From Psychrobacter jeotgali (GTDB lineage Bacteria > Pseudomonadota > Gammaproteobacteria > Pseudomonadales > Moraxellaceae): 64,000 nucleotides of DNA. Positions within the stretch are counted from its first letter, which is position 1; the number at the start of each line of letters is the position of its first letter. The DNA lies in the NCBI RefSeq assembly GCF_904846315.1, contig NZ_CAJHAF010000001.1, positions 1,860,001 to 1,924,000 of the forward strand, written 5' to 3'. Below the pieces are notes generated by a model. The model saw only the letters and a list, made by a program, of their open reading frames with translations, searched no databases and was not told the origin of the DNA. The translations under genes were made by a program, and so were the position numbers. Below, piece by piece: positions 1-7,560 of this stretch.

Positions 1-260
1 ATCGTATATTAATTTTCGTATTATTTTACAAACCCAGTCAGTGACTATCAACGATGGCGGAATAGTTATTATTTAGCTACAATCAATGATGGTTATAAAA
101 ATAATTACTAGCTTTCAGCTTAAATTCGATATTTGAGTTAAAACATTTCGACGTTATATTTTATGGCCATGACTCTTACAATCATAAATGTTTTCAACCA
201 AAATGCGTCACTATCGGTAATACTCATTCTGATTCGGCGCTCAATAATAAGGATGGACAT
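1..260. other. AT-rich leader upstream of ydcH-like gene
   Basis: No open frame or RNA gene is recognisable here. It is AT-rich sequence that presumably holds the promoter of the small gene starting at 261. An AGGA ribosome-binding site lies near 250. I could not pick out a convincing -35/-10 pair. Confidence 0.4.
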
Positions 261-497
261 ATGAGAAAGACTGATACTTTACAGGACAATAGAGATATCA
301 TTGCTGAACTTAAGCAAAAGGATAGCCATTTTGCCGTTATTTTCGATGAGCATACCCAGCTCGATCAGCAAATCAATCAGCTTGAAAAAGACAGTATAAA
401 ACAAGCAAGCTGTGAAGAAGAGATTGAAAAAATGAAACGACGAAAGCTGCATTTAAAAGATGAGATTTATAGAATAATTGATAAAAATAAAGTTTAA
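261..497 (+). CDS. YdcH-like small coiled-coil protein (DUF465)
   Basis: A 78-residue, highly charged, all-helical protein. The central segment with FDEHTQLDQQI followed by KMKRRKLHLKDEI matches the pattern of the DUF465/YdcH family (phenylalanine-D-x-H-x-x-L-D, then a K/R-rich K-x-x-L-K-D-E helix). Members are short antiparallel helical hairpins of unknown biochemical role. The length is normal for the family. An AGGA sequence just upstream supports the ATG at 261. The gene stands alone and is followed by a half copy of the dispersed repeat and by the ahpC terminator. Family assignment is fairly firm; function is unknown. Confidence 0.75.
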   Translation: MRKTDTLQDNRDIIAELKQKDSHFAVIFDEHTQLDQQINQLEKDSIKQASCEEEIEKMKRRKLHLKDEIYRIIDKNKV

Positions 498-503
498 TTT
501 CGC

Positions 504-562
504 TTTTGATACCAGCAGCACGTTTGAATCTATATATCCGCTTTACTTTTAACTGACTGTAT
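504..562 (-). repeat. dispersed palindromic repeat, half copy A
   Basis: Read on the minus strand, this stretch runs CAGTTAAAAGTAAA ... ATTCAAACGTGCTGCTGGTAT. It aligns by eye with one arm of the elements at 2601-2715 and 17034-17140 (shared core CTACTGGTAT preceded by an AT-rich flank). Only one arm is present, so it looks like a decayed or half element. Confidence 0.5.
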
Positions 563-601
563 AAACAGCCAAAAATAATGAGATGTTTTAATTAGAGAAA
601 T

Positions 602-640
602 AAAAAGCCCTCATCAACTAATGCTGATGAGGGCTCTTTT
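602..640. terminator. bidirectional intrinsic terminator (ydcH-like / ahpC)
   Basis: An 11-bp perfect stem AGCCCTCATCA (606-616) / TGATGAGGGCT (625-635) with an 8-nt loop. It is flanked by an A-run on the left and a T-rich run on the right, so it can end transcription from both the small gene on the left and ahpC on the right. Confidence 0.85.
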
Positions 641-731
641 ATAGTTTCTGCTTATAAGGTTTATTATTTTAAACTTATTATTTCAAATAATTATAAAGCA
701 GAACCTAAAACTAAGAGGCTAAAAACCTTAC

Positions 732-1298
732 TTAGATTTTACCTACTAGATCAAGACTTGGTTTTAGAGTATCGCCACCTTGTTCCCAAGCTGCTGGACA
801 AACTTCACCGTCGTTTTCACGAACATATTGTGCGGCTTTAACTTTACGTACCATGTCTTTAGCACTACGGCCAATACCGCCAGCATGAATCTCAGCGACT
901 TGGATCAGACCGTCTGGATCGATCAAGAATGTACCACGCTCAGCGACACCTTCGTCTTCGACCATAACGTTGAATCCACGAGTGATTTTACCCGTTGGGT
1001 CACCGATCATTGGATAAGTTACTTTACCAATAGCGTCTGAAGAATCGTGCCATGCTTTGTGAGTGAAATGCTTATCAGTTGATACTGCATAGACTTCTAC
1101 ACCCAAGCCTTTTAGCTCTTCGTAATGGTTTGCCATGTCTTCAAGCTCTGTTGGGCAAACGAAAGTAAAGTCAGCTGGGTAGAATAAAAAGATTGCCCAA
1201 TTACCTTTTACGTCATCAGAAGTAATAGTTTTGAACTCACCATTTACGAATGCGTCAGCTGAAAACTCTGGGATTTCTTGATTAATAATAGATGCCAT
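732..1298 (-). CDS. ahpC: AhpC-type 2-Cys peroxiredoxin
   Basis: Alkyl hydroperoxide reductase catalytic subunit, which reduces H2O2 and organic hydroperoxides in the cytoplasm. The 188-residue length is the family standard. The peroxidatic cysteine is C48 in FTFVCPTE and the resolving cysteine is C167 in GEVCPAAW, typical of the AhpC/Prx1 subgroup. The conserved catalytic threonine (T45) and the GGIGRS element are present. No ahpF is adjacent, so the reductant partner must be encoded elsewhere. The gene is transcribed divergently from oxyR, the usual peroxide-response arrangement. Its upstream region carries two inverted repeats. Confidence 0.96.
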   Translation of the reverse strand: MASIINQEIPEFSADAFVNGEFKTITSDDVKGNWAIFLFYPADFTFVCPTELEDMANHYEELKGLGVEVYAVSTDKHFTHKAWHDSSDAIGKVTYPMIGDPTGKITRGFNVMVEDEGVAERGTFLIDPDGLIQVAEIHAGGIGRSAKDMVRKVKAAQYVRENDGEVCPAAWEQGGDTLKPSLDLVGKI

Positions 1299-1653
1299 GA
1301 TTAGCTCCTTTATTGTGGATTGATTGATTATTATTGTTCAGTCCCGCATCTAAAATGCGATGCCTGTACTGGATTACATGAACCATAATACGTGATTTCT
1401 ATGGTTAATCCAGTTAAAAGATTTTAATGTGATGTTTTGTTTTATTAAACTTGCTAAAATAGCTTATATGCTGCAAGTCAATATTTATAGTCCGTCTTAC
1501 ATCACAGCTAGTACTCTACCTTGTTATACTACTGGGGGTGTTTATATTATTGTAACTTGCCTATTTGCTTTATTTTAATAAGTAAATACTCAGGCTTTAT
1601 TATTAACAAAGTCTAAATATATTCTATTAAAAACCCATTAAAGAAGGACTTCT
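1299..1653. promoter_or_regulatory. ahpC-oxyR divergent intergenic region
   Basis: This 355-bp AT-rich spacer must contain the ahpC and oxyR promoters. OxyR normally controls ahpC and often itself, so an OxyR site is expected, but I could not identify a full tetranucleotide-repeat site by eye. The clearest structures are inverted repeats at 1345-1359 and 1369-1413. AGAAGGAC precedes the oxyR start codon. Confidence 0.5.
1369..1413. repeat. inverted repeat in the ahpC upstream region
   Basis: CTGGATTA (1369-1376) plus ACCATA (1382-1387) on the left pair with TATGGT (1400-1405) plus TAATCCAG (1406-1413) on the right, leaving a 5-nt bulge on the left arm. A smaller hairpin, CGCAT (1345-1349) / ATGCG (1355-1359), lies between it and ahpC. 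It could be a regulator operator or a structured 5' leader. Confidence 0.6.
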
Positions 1654-2562
1654 ATGATTACTCTTCGTCAACTCGAATTTGCCCTAGCCGTCGATAAACA
1701 CCGCCACTTTAAGCGCGCAGCTGAAGACTGTAATATTTCTCAATCCGCACTGAGTTTAGGGATAGCGGAGCTTGAAAAGCAGTTGGATACGCAGATTTTT
1801 GAGCGCAATAATAAGCAGGTATTAATTACCCCTATTGGGCAAGATATCTTGACTCGTGCCCAGCGAATATTCTCTGAAGTCAATGATTTGACTACTCGTG
1901 CTCATAGCCACCAAACCCCGCTTGCTTATCCAATGACTGTGGGTATTATTCCGACTATCGCACCTTATCTACTACCTAAAGTGTTGCCAGCATTAAAACA
2001 GCACTACCCTGAATTTCGGATGACCATTATTGAGCAGCAGACCGAACGCTTACTTGAACAAGTGCGTTACGGTCATATCGATACGGCTATTATTGCCCTG
2101 CCTTATGCGGTAGATGGATTACATACTTTTGAGTTTTGGGCGGAGAACTTCTATGCGGTCTTTCCACAAGATGACGTGCATGCCAAATTAAATTCGATTG
2201 ATTCTGATGAATTAACCACTGCCAACTTAATGCTACTTGGCGAAGGACACTGCCTTACTGATCAAACCTTATCTGTCTGTCATTTTGACCGCGAGGAGAT
2301 GAAATCAAGCTTTTCTGAGGCCAGTTTAAATACCCTTATTCAGATGGCACTGGCCAATATGGGCACCACCTTGGTACCTGAGATGGCGCTCGATCAGCTG
2401 CATTTAGAGAACCAAAATGCCGTCGCCGTCCCTCTAGCAGAAGAAGGGCCGCATCGGCATATCGCTTTTGTCACCCGGTTAAATTACGCCCGGGTTGATG
2501 ACGTCAATTTGCTAGGCGATGTGTTTAAAAAAGCCTTTGAAGAAGATGCCAAGCAAAAATAA
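1654..2562 (+). CDS. oxyR: hydrogen-peroxide sensor, LysR-type regulator OxyR
   Basis: A LysR-family transcriptional activator of 302 residues, the usual size. The N-terminal winged helix-turn-helix spans about residues 1-60 (MITLRQLEFALAV start, SQSALSLGIAELE recognition helix). The C-terminal regulatory domain carries the two redox cysteines C200 and C209 in GHCLTDQTLSVC, which closely matches the disulfide-forming region of OxyR. It is divergent from ahpC, its expected target. AGAAGGAC just upstream sets the ATG start. Confidence 0.95.
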   Translation: MITLRQLEFALAVDKHRHFKRAAEDCNISQSALSLGIAELEKQLDTQIFERNNKQVLITPIGQDILTRAQRIFSEVNDLTTRAHSHQTPLAYPMTVGIIPTIAPYLLPKVLPALKQHYPEFRMTIIEQQTERLLEQVRYGHIDTAIIALPYAVDGLHTFEFWAENFYAVFPQDDVHAKLNSIDSDELTTANLMLLGEGHCLTDQTLSVCHFDREEMKSSFSEASLNTLIQMALANMGTTLVPEMALDQLHLENQNAVAVPLAEEGPHRHIAFVTRLNYARVDDVNLLGDVFKKAFEEDAKQK

Positions 2563-2600
2563 TTTGCAGATATAATTGATTCACTCTAAAACTGATATCG

Positions 2601-2715
2601 TGCTACTGGTATAAATTTTTCGAAGCCTCTGGAGTTTTGAGGTCATACAGCAAGCGAGAAAAACTTGTACCAGTAGAGCATCTAAATCCATAATCATTTT
2701 ATTTTTAATTGACGA
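2601..2715 (+). repeat. dispersed palindromic repeat, full copy B
   Basis: The core at 2601-2680 begins TGCTACTGGTATAAATTTTT and ends with AAAAACTTGTACCAGTAGAGCA, whose reverse complement matches the start, giving imperfect terminal inverted repeats of about 20 bp. The interior is about 40 bp. The right-hand AT-rich flank to about 2715 is also shared with copies A, C and D. It lies between oxyR and the HD gene and has no coding capacity. Confidence 0.7.
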
Positions 2716-2748
2716 TAATGGTTGATAACTAACCATTGAGGATAGAAT

Positions 2749-3408
2749 ATGACAGGTCGATCTGAGAGCTCCGCTAACCTTGGCAAACGCTTCGAGCAGC
2801 ACCTATTTACTATGGGTAGCAACGTCTCGCCAGCAGTAGCACAAGCACTTTGGCAAAATATCGCTACTCATTATAACGAGCCGGTGCGAGCCTATCATAA
2901 CTTAGCGCATTTGCAGCAGTTGTTTATTCAATTTGAGCAGGTTAAGAATCATCTAAAACAGCCACATATCATTGCTTTGGCGTTTTTTTACCATGACGTG
3001 ATATACAATCCCCTACGTACAGACAATGAGTTAAAAAGTGCTGAGTATGCGATCAAAAAACTCAGCCCCCATTTAACCGCTGAGCAGTGTCAGCGTATTT
3101 ATCAGTTAATCATGATGACCGCTGACCACCAACTTGATGATGCTAGAGATAGCGACGGCGCGTTTTTGCTTGATATGGATTTAAGTATTTTGGGTACAGA
3201 CTGGCTCGAGTATAAAAAATATGCGCAGGCAATCCGCCAAGAGTACGCGCATGTGCCACTTGCCGATTATCAAGCGGGACGGGCTAAGGTTTTAACCGGA
3301 CTACGAGATCGCCCAAGATTATATCTGACCGACTATTACTATCAGCGCTTAGAGAAACAAGCACGAGAGAATACTAAGCACGAAGTTAACCTTTTACACG
3401 CAGCTTAA
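2749..3408 (+). CDS. predicted metal-dependent HD-domain phosphohydrolase
   Basis: A 219-residue protein resembling the COG4339 group of HD-fold proteins. The metal-binding pattern is visible as YHNLAH, then FFYHDVIYN (the His-Asp pair), then a later DMD motif in LLDMDLSILG. Family members are probable phosphohydrolases with unknown physiological substrate. GAGGA about 8 nt before the ATG supports this start. The last 23 bp overlap the 3' end of the convergent methyltransferase gene. No partner gene suggests a pathway. Confidence 0.75.
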   Translation: MTGRSESSANLGKRFEQHLFTMGSNVSPAVAQALWQNIATHYNEPVRAYHNLAHLQQLFIQFEQVKNHLKQPHIIALAFFYHDVIYNPLRTDNELKSAEYAIKKLSPHLTAEQCQRIYQLIMMTADHQLDDARDSDGAFLLDMDLSILGTDWLEYKKYAQAIRQEYAHVPLADYQAGRAKVLTGLRDRPRLYLTDYYYQRLEKQARENTKHEVNLLHAA

Positions 3409-3991
3409 TGAACAGCTCACTACCTTGCCGCGCTGGATGCGAATTATAACTGGTCTCCATAATCTCAATATCAAAATGGCTCTTAAAACGCTGTAAATAC
3501 TCATCCAAGCTGCCACCAAAAGGAATGTCGTCGCCAGCAAACTCTCTGTCAAATAACAAACCAATTAATTTACCTTGAGGCTTTAATAGTGCGGCCATTT
3601 GCTGTACGTATTCATTGCGGCGGTCAGGATTTATCGCACAAAAGAAGGTCTGCTCAAGGATCCAATCAAATTGATAGTCATCAGGCGATAAAGCAAAAAA
3701 GTCCGCACAAATTAGATGCTTAGTGGGGAAATCTGGATAACGTTTAGCAAAATCCTCAATCGGTGCCGGTGCAAAATCAACCAAAATGACATTGCTAAAA
3801 CCTTGCTCATGGAGATAACCTACTTCATAAGCATTGCCCGCTCCTGGCACCAAAATACGCTGGCTTTTGGCAGATTCAGGCAGCTGGTCAATATACGCCT
3901 TGAGCGGCGGCGATACCTGACCCATATCCCATTGTATGCTGTCTGACTCATAACGCTGTTGCCAATACTGGGCCTCATTGACGTTATCCAT
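3386..3991 (-). CDS. TPMT-family SAM-dependent methyltransferase
   Basis: A 201-residue class I methyltransferase of the thiopurine S-methyltransferase (TPMT) family. The N-terminal YWQQRYESDSIQWDMG is the family opening. Motif I is seen as ILVPGAGNAYEVGYL (SAM binding), and EQTFFCAINPDRR is the conserved central element. Bacterial members detoxify sulfur, selenium or tellurium compounds or small nucleophiles, but the substrate cannot be deduced here. The gene is convergent with, and overlaps by 23 bp, the HD-domain gene. Confidence 0.82.
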   Translation of the reverse strand: MDNVNEAQYWQQRYESDSIQWDMGQVSPPLKAYIDQLPESAKSQRILVPGAGNAYEVGYLHEQGFSNVILVDFAPAPIEDFAKRYPDFPTKHLICADFFALSPDDYQFDWILEQTFFCAINPDRRNEYVQQMAALLKPQGKLIGLLFDREFAGDDIPFGGSLDEYLQRFKSHFDIEIMETSYNSHPARQGSELFIKLRVKG

Positions 3992-4062
3992 ATAACTATC
4001 CTTGTCTTGATAAAAGGGTTTATCTTAGCAAATTATTGCTTCATAACGAGATTATTGATAAA

Positions 4063-4130
4063 TAGGCTGGCGTTTTAAGCTAGCATTTTGACTTTGCAAA
4101 ATTTCAAAGCCGGGTTAAAAACCCAGCCTA
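4063..4130. repeat. palindromic intergenic element (REP/MITE-like)
   Basis: Sixteen-base terminal inverted repeats: TAGGCTGGCGTTTTAA (4063-4078) and the complement of TTAAAAACCCAGCCTA (4115-4130), 14 of 16 positions matching. An inner GGGTTAAAAACCC hairpin lies at 4112-4124. It sits between the methyltransferase and the YgjP-like gene, both on the minus strand. It is unrelated in sequence to the CTACTGGTAT repeat, and only one copy is seen in this window. Confidence 0.65.
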
Positions 4131-4153
4131 CGCTAACTAAGAACTCACACTCC

Positions 4154-4840
4154 TCAATCAATCAACCTGCCTGCCAGCTTATCATGCCATTGCCGATAAT
4201 CCGGCATCGCTGTCGCCACAGTTTGCCAAAAGTCGCGGCTGTGATTGGCATAATGTAAGTGGCATAACTCATGAACGATGACGTACTCGGTACACTCGAT
4301 AGGGTAAGCGGGCAGATAGACCGACAACCAAACACGTCGTGCTCGCGTATTGCAAGTGCCCCAGCGTGTGTGCATTTTTTTGATACGGATCTCATTAGCA
4401 TACGCACCGACGATGGGTTGCCATTTAGCAAATAACTCAAGCATCACTATCGATAACTGCTCACGATAATAAGCAATCTTTTCATCGGGTTTTAACGTAA
4501 AATCTTGCGCTTGACCCCACAGCAAAACAGGCTGATTAGCATTTTGGCAGGGATTAGCAAATGTTTGTTTATATTGCTCTTGTTTATACTGATATTGTGC
4601 CAATACTTGCGGATGATGAGTTATAGCCCAATCAATGCGCTTGTCGATACTTTGCGCCAATTGGTTATCACTTATAAATAATGGCACTGAGACTTTTAAT
4701 TGATAAGGCTTTAGGCGAAAATTAATATTTTTCACCCGCTTTTTAGTTATTTGTAGTTCAATACCTGCCGCTGCTAATCTCTGAATGGCATGCTCTAATA
4801 AAGGCATTATAGGCTTAGCTTGCCAATCTATTTTACGCAT
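4154..4840 (-). CDS. YgjP/SprT-like metallopeptidase-fold protein (COG1451)
   Basis: A 228-residue cytosolic protein of the YgjP family (DUF45, WLM-like zincin fold). The zinc motif HELCH is visible in VIVHELCHLHYANHS, with the downstream FW and the upstream RWGTCN segment typical of the family. The true substrate of YgjP proteins is unsettled; peptidase activity is inferred from the fold. It begins 16 bp after the stop of the DUF1513 gene, so it is probably the last gene of the iron-handling operon, although the family is not otherwise tied to iron. Confidence 0.8.
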   Translation of the reverse strand: MRKIDWQAKPIMPLLEHAIQRLAAAGIELQITKKRVKNINFRLKPYQLKVSVPLFISDNQLAQSIDKRIDWAITHHPQVLAQYQYKQEQYKQTFANPCQNANQPVLLWGQAQDFTLKPDEKIAYYREQLSIVMLELFAKWQPIVGAYANEIRIKKMHTRWGTCNTRARRVWLSVYLPAYPIECTEYVIVHELCHLHYANHSRDFWQTVATAMPDYRQWHDKLAGRLID

Positions 4841-4856
4841 TTTTATTTACCGCTCA

Positions 4857-6260
4857 TCAACTAAGCACCTGCAAATGATTATCAAAAGACATTTTATGCG
4901 ATTGGCTGTCTTTTGATATCCTCTTATTTTGTCTATCACCCGTAACTTTTAATGTCGTTAATTGGCCTTGCCCATCACTTACGATAAAGCCTACACTTTG
5001 CTGATAAGTGTTTTTAGAGACGTCATCATACTTGGGATTGTTTGTTAATACTGCCGCTCCTGCACAATCCGGCAGGCGCACGTCATCAATAAGCTCATAG
5101 GTATCTAAGTCGTAAATGGCCGCGCAGCCACCAATCGGCGTAGTGACACAGAGTAGGTTCTGCCCACTATCAACGGCAACGCTTGCAATATACTGATGAA
5201 AACGTTGCCATTGATTATTTGGCATTTTAAGCTCGGTAAACTCTGCGTCACCACGCTGATGAGTAAGTACCAAAGGCACGTTGATATGGCGCTCGCCTTG
5301 GAACTGAATACCTATCATCACCATGCCATTATCATTTATAGCGAGGTGACGTACACTCATTTGATTGTGCTCAGGAGTGACTTGTTCTAACAAAGCGCCA
5401 TCATGCCGATTGAGATAAACCAATGAGGGGCGCATGCTGTCTAAATTCAGCTCTTCGCGCGAGGCTTGTTCGGTCTTGATACCGCCATTAGCGATCACTA
5501 GCGTTTCACCATCAGGATGCATAATCAGCTCATGTGGGCCGATACCATGAGAGTCAAATTCTGCAACTTTTTTGTAGTGATTATGGGCATCATAAATGCC
5601 GATTTTGCCTGCTAAAGTCACGGTGTCATTCTCAGTGACATACAGTTTTGAGCCATCTAAACTATAGCAAGCGTGACCATAAAAATGACGGTTATCCGCC
5701 GCCTGAATGGCGAATTGTACTTGCCCGCTAGCGGTATCGAGTACCCAAAACCGCTCGCTAGGACGGCGGCCCATCACCACCACATGACGATTTGGCATTT
5801 TATCATCGATATTATCTTTATTATTAACCATAGGCTGTACGACGATATCATGGACACGCTCAGGCATAGTGGTTTGCCAGACAAGTTGTCTGTGGGCATC
5901 AATACCAACTACCCCAAAGCCATTTTCATCGCCAGCACTTTGACTATTTAACAAGCTGGGCTGCGGCATGGACGCCACCCCGCTAACCCAGTTTACCGGG
6001 CTTATCAGCGGCGATGATGCAAGCTTGCTAGTTTGCAACGAGGTTTGCAACGATCTAAGCTTGGCTTCAAATCCTACAAAATAATCTAGCAAACGAGCTT
6101 GAGGGTAGCGCTGTTTTCGGTACATATGATGAATACCCACTAAAGCCGCTGTTCCTAGCGCTGTCCCCAATACCGTTCCCACGGTTCTTTTTAGAATAGG
6201 TAGCCTTGATAACGCTAAGGATGCTGGTATTATCTTGGAGGTAGTGTAAATGTCCATCAT
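4857..6260 (-). CDS. DUF1513 beta-propeller protein of the imelysin cluster
   Basis: A 467-residue protein whose body (about residues 100-430) is a series of WD/YVTN-like beta-propeller strands, matching DUF1513 proteins. A hydrophobic segment at about residues 25-46 is an N-terminal anchor or signal; no twin-arginine motif is apparent. DUF1513 genes commonly sit with imelysin and di-haem oxidoreductase genes, as here, where the imelysin-like gene is 45 bp upstream. A role in periplasmic iron handling is inferred from this context only. The C-terminal tail (residues 430-467) is polar. Confidence 0.8.
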   Translation of the reverse strand: MMDIYTTSKIIPASLALSRLPILKRTVGTVLGTALGTAALVGIHHMYRKQRYPQARLLDYFVGFEAKLRSLQTSLQTSKLASSPLISPVNWVSGVASMPQPSLLNSQSAGDENGFGVVGIDAHRQLVWQTTMPERVHDIVVQPMVNNKDNIDDKMPNRHVVVMGRRPSERFWVLDTASGQVQFAIQAADNRHFYGHACYSLDGSKLYVTENDTVTLAGKIGIYDAHNHYKKVAEFDSHGIGPHELIMHPDGETLVIANGGIKTEQASREELNLDSMRPSLVYLNRHDGALLEQVTPEHNQMSVRHLAINDNGMVMIGIQFQGERHINVPLVLTHQRGDAEFTELKMPNNQWQRFHQYIASVAVDSGQNLLCVTTPIGGCAAIYDLDTYELIDDVRLPDCAGAAVLTNNPKYDDVSKNTYQQSVGFIVSDGQGQLTTLKVTGDRQNKRISKDSQSHKMSFDNHLQVLS

Positions 6261-6305
6261 GAACCCCTTGAATGATTTTTCTACAGCTGGCTATTGCGCA
6301 AGCTT

Positions 6306-7463
6306 TTAATCACCATCGGTACTATTAAAGCCGACTCGGATGCCAAGCGCCGGAATCAATTGACGTTTAATCAAACGCGTCACCTGAGTCAACTGCTCAA
6401 AAAGCGCTTGCTGATCTGCCTTATCGGCATCTGCTAAGTCTTCTGGCAGCTGCGCAAGCAAAGTCGTGGTTTCAGCCAGCGCCGTCGACAGATTATTGCC
6501 CACCGTACTCTCGTCATTACTGTTTAGGATAGCGGTCAACACAGGATCAGTAAGCGCCTTGTTAAGGGTAGCTACTTTTGCTTCAATGATCGCTCGACTT
6601 TGCCCTGCGGTAGCTGCTGGTAGATGACCCTTGGCTTTACCACTCAACCCTAATGGCTGCTCTATAGCGCTTGATTTCATAGTCTCTACTAACGACAATA
6701 ACGAGTTAAACCACTGGTTTAGCCCCTCATCGCTATCGGCCACTTTATCGATCGCTAACAGCTCGGTTGCATTGCTTTTCCAGTAGCTTTCGATGTCTTT
6801 TAGGCGAGTATTTAGCGCGCCACTAGCACTAATCACGTAAGCACACTGCCCTGCATCCAAGCTATCATTGGCATAAAGCGCTTCTTCTAATCCGGGTACG
6901 CCTTGTACAATCGCACTCTCATCCGCCAACTGTTCAGGTGTCAAGGCTGGATTGGCTTTGATTAAATCAGCCACACCGCCATGTACCAAGCCGCGCTCAT
7001 CAGGATAATAATTGATATAAAGGTTACTCATGCTCTCGGTTGCAGGACCAAAATTAATCATCTCAGCGCTTGCCCAAGCCCCTGCCAATGTAAGCCACTG
7101 GTCACGTAGCTCTTGCAGTGCCTCACCGCTTACCGGCGCTTGCTGGCAGTGCTTTTGTGCTAATTCTTGGAGGATGGCGCTTTGCTTAGCGGCATCTACG
7201 TAAGCAGGAATGATCATATCATCAGCGACATGGCTCAGATAAGTTTCTGCAGTATCGGCACTGATATTTACTGGCGTGATCGCTGGGTTATCTATGTTGC
7301 CAGTGTTATCAGCCGTAGTGGTTGCCGTCGCTGTATTACTTTGCTCGACGGTTTGAGCATCGGCGTCCACAGGCTGATTATCGTCAGCTGGTTTTACGCA
7401 GCTGATTAATAGTCCTGCACTTAATGCCGATAGCACCATGGTTAAGGCGTGGGTTTTTTTCAT
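6306..7463 (-). CDS. imelysin-like lipoprotein (second, divergent copy)
   Basis: A 385-residue protein with a lipoprotein signal (C22 in the lipobox LLISC), then an A/T/D-rich linker, then an all-helical imelysin-like domain. Imelysin-family proteins are periplasmic or outer-membrane-anchored and linked to iron uptake. The family's GxHxxE motif appears here as GVPGLE, so the histidine is replaced by proline. The first imelysin of the cluster keeps the His. This copy is therefore probably a non-equivalent partner. It lies 97 bp downstream of the di-haem gene; that gap holds a 9-bp inverted repeat. Confidence 0.82.
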   Translation of the reverse strand: MKKTHALTMVLSALSAGLLISCVKPADDNQPVDADAQTVEQSNTATATTTADNTGNIDNPAITPVNISADTAETYLSHVADDMIIPAYVDAAKQSAILQELAQKHCQQAPVSGEALQELRDQWLTLAGAWASAEMINFGPATESMSNLYINYYPDERGLVHGGVADLIKANPALTPEQLADESAIVQGVPGLEEALYANDSLDAGQCAYVISASGALNTRLKDIESYWKSNATELLAIDKVADSDEGLNQWFNSLLSLVETMKSSAIEQPLGLSGKAKGHLPAATAGQSRAIIEAKVATLNKALTDPVLTAILNSNDESTVGNNLSTALAETTTLLAQLPEDLADADKADQQALFEQLTQVTRLIKRQLIPALGIRVGFNSTDGD

Positions 7464-7504
7464 AACTTTCTCGGTTTTGTAGATTATTAGATAAGCAGGG
7501 CTAG

Positions 7505-7537
7505 ATACAGATTATGCGTTTCATATTGAATCTGTAT
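7505..7537. repeat. perfect inverted repeat between di-haem and second imelysin genes
   Basis: ATACAGATT (7505-7513) and AATCTGTAT (7529-7537) form a perfect 9-bp stem around a 15-nt loop. No T-run follows on the minus strand, so it is not a standard terminator. It may be a processing or stability hairpin, or an operator for the downstream imelysin gene. Confidence 0.55.
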
Positions 7538-7560
7538 AATGGCTTATTACAATGGTTTTT

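Noticed and set aside
2581..2802. 73-residue minus-strand frame over repeat copy B
   Set aside because: It is composed of the non-coding palindromic repeat and runs into the HD gene; no ribosome-binding site or family resemblance.
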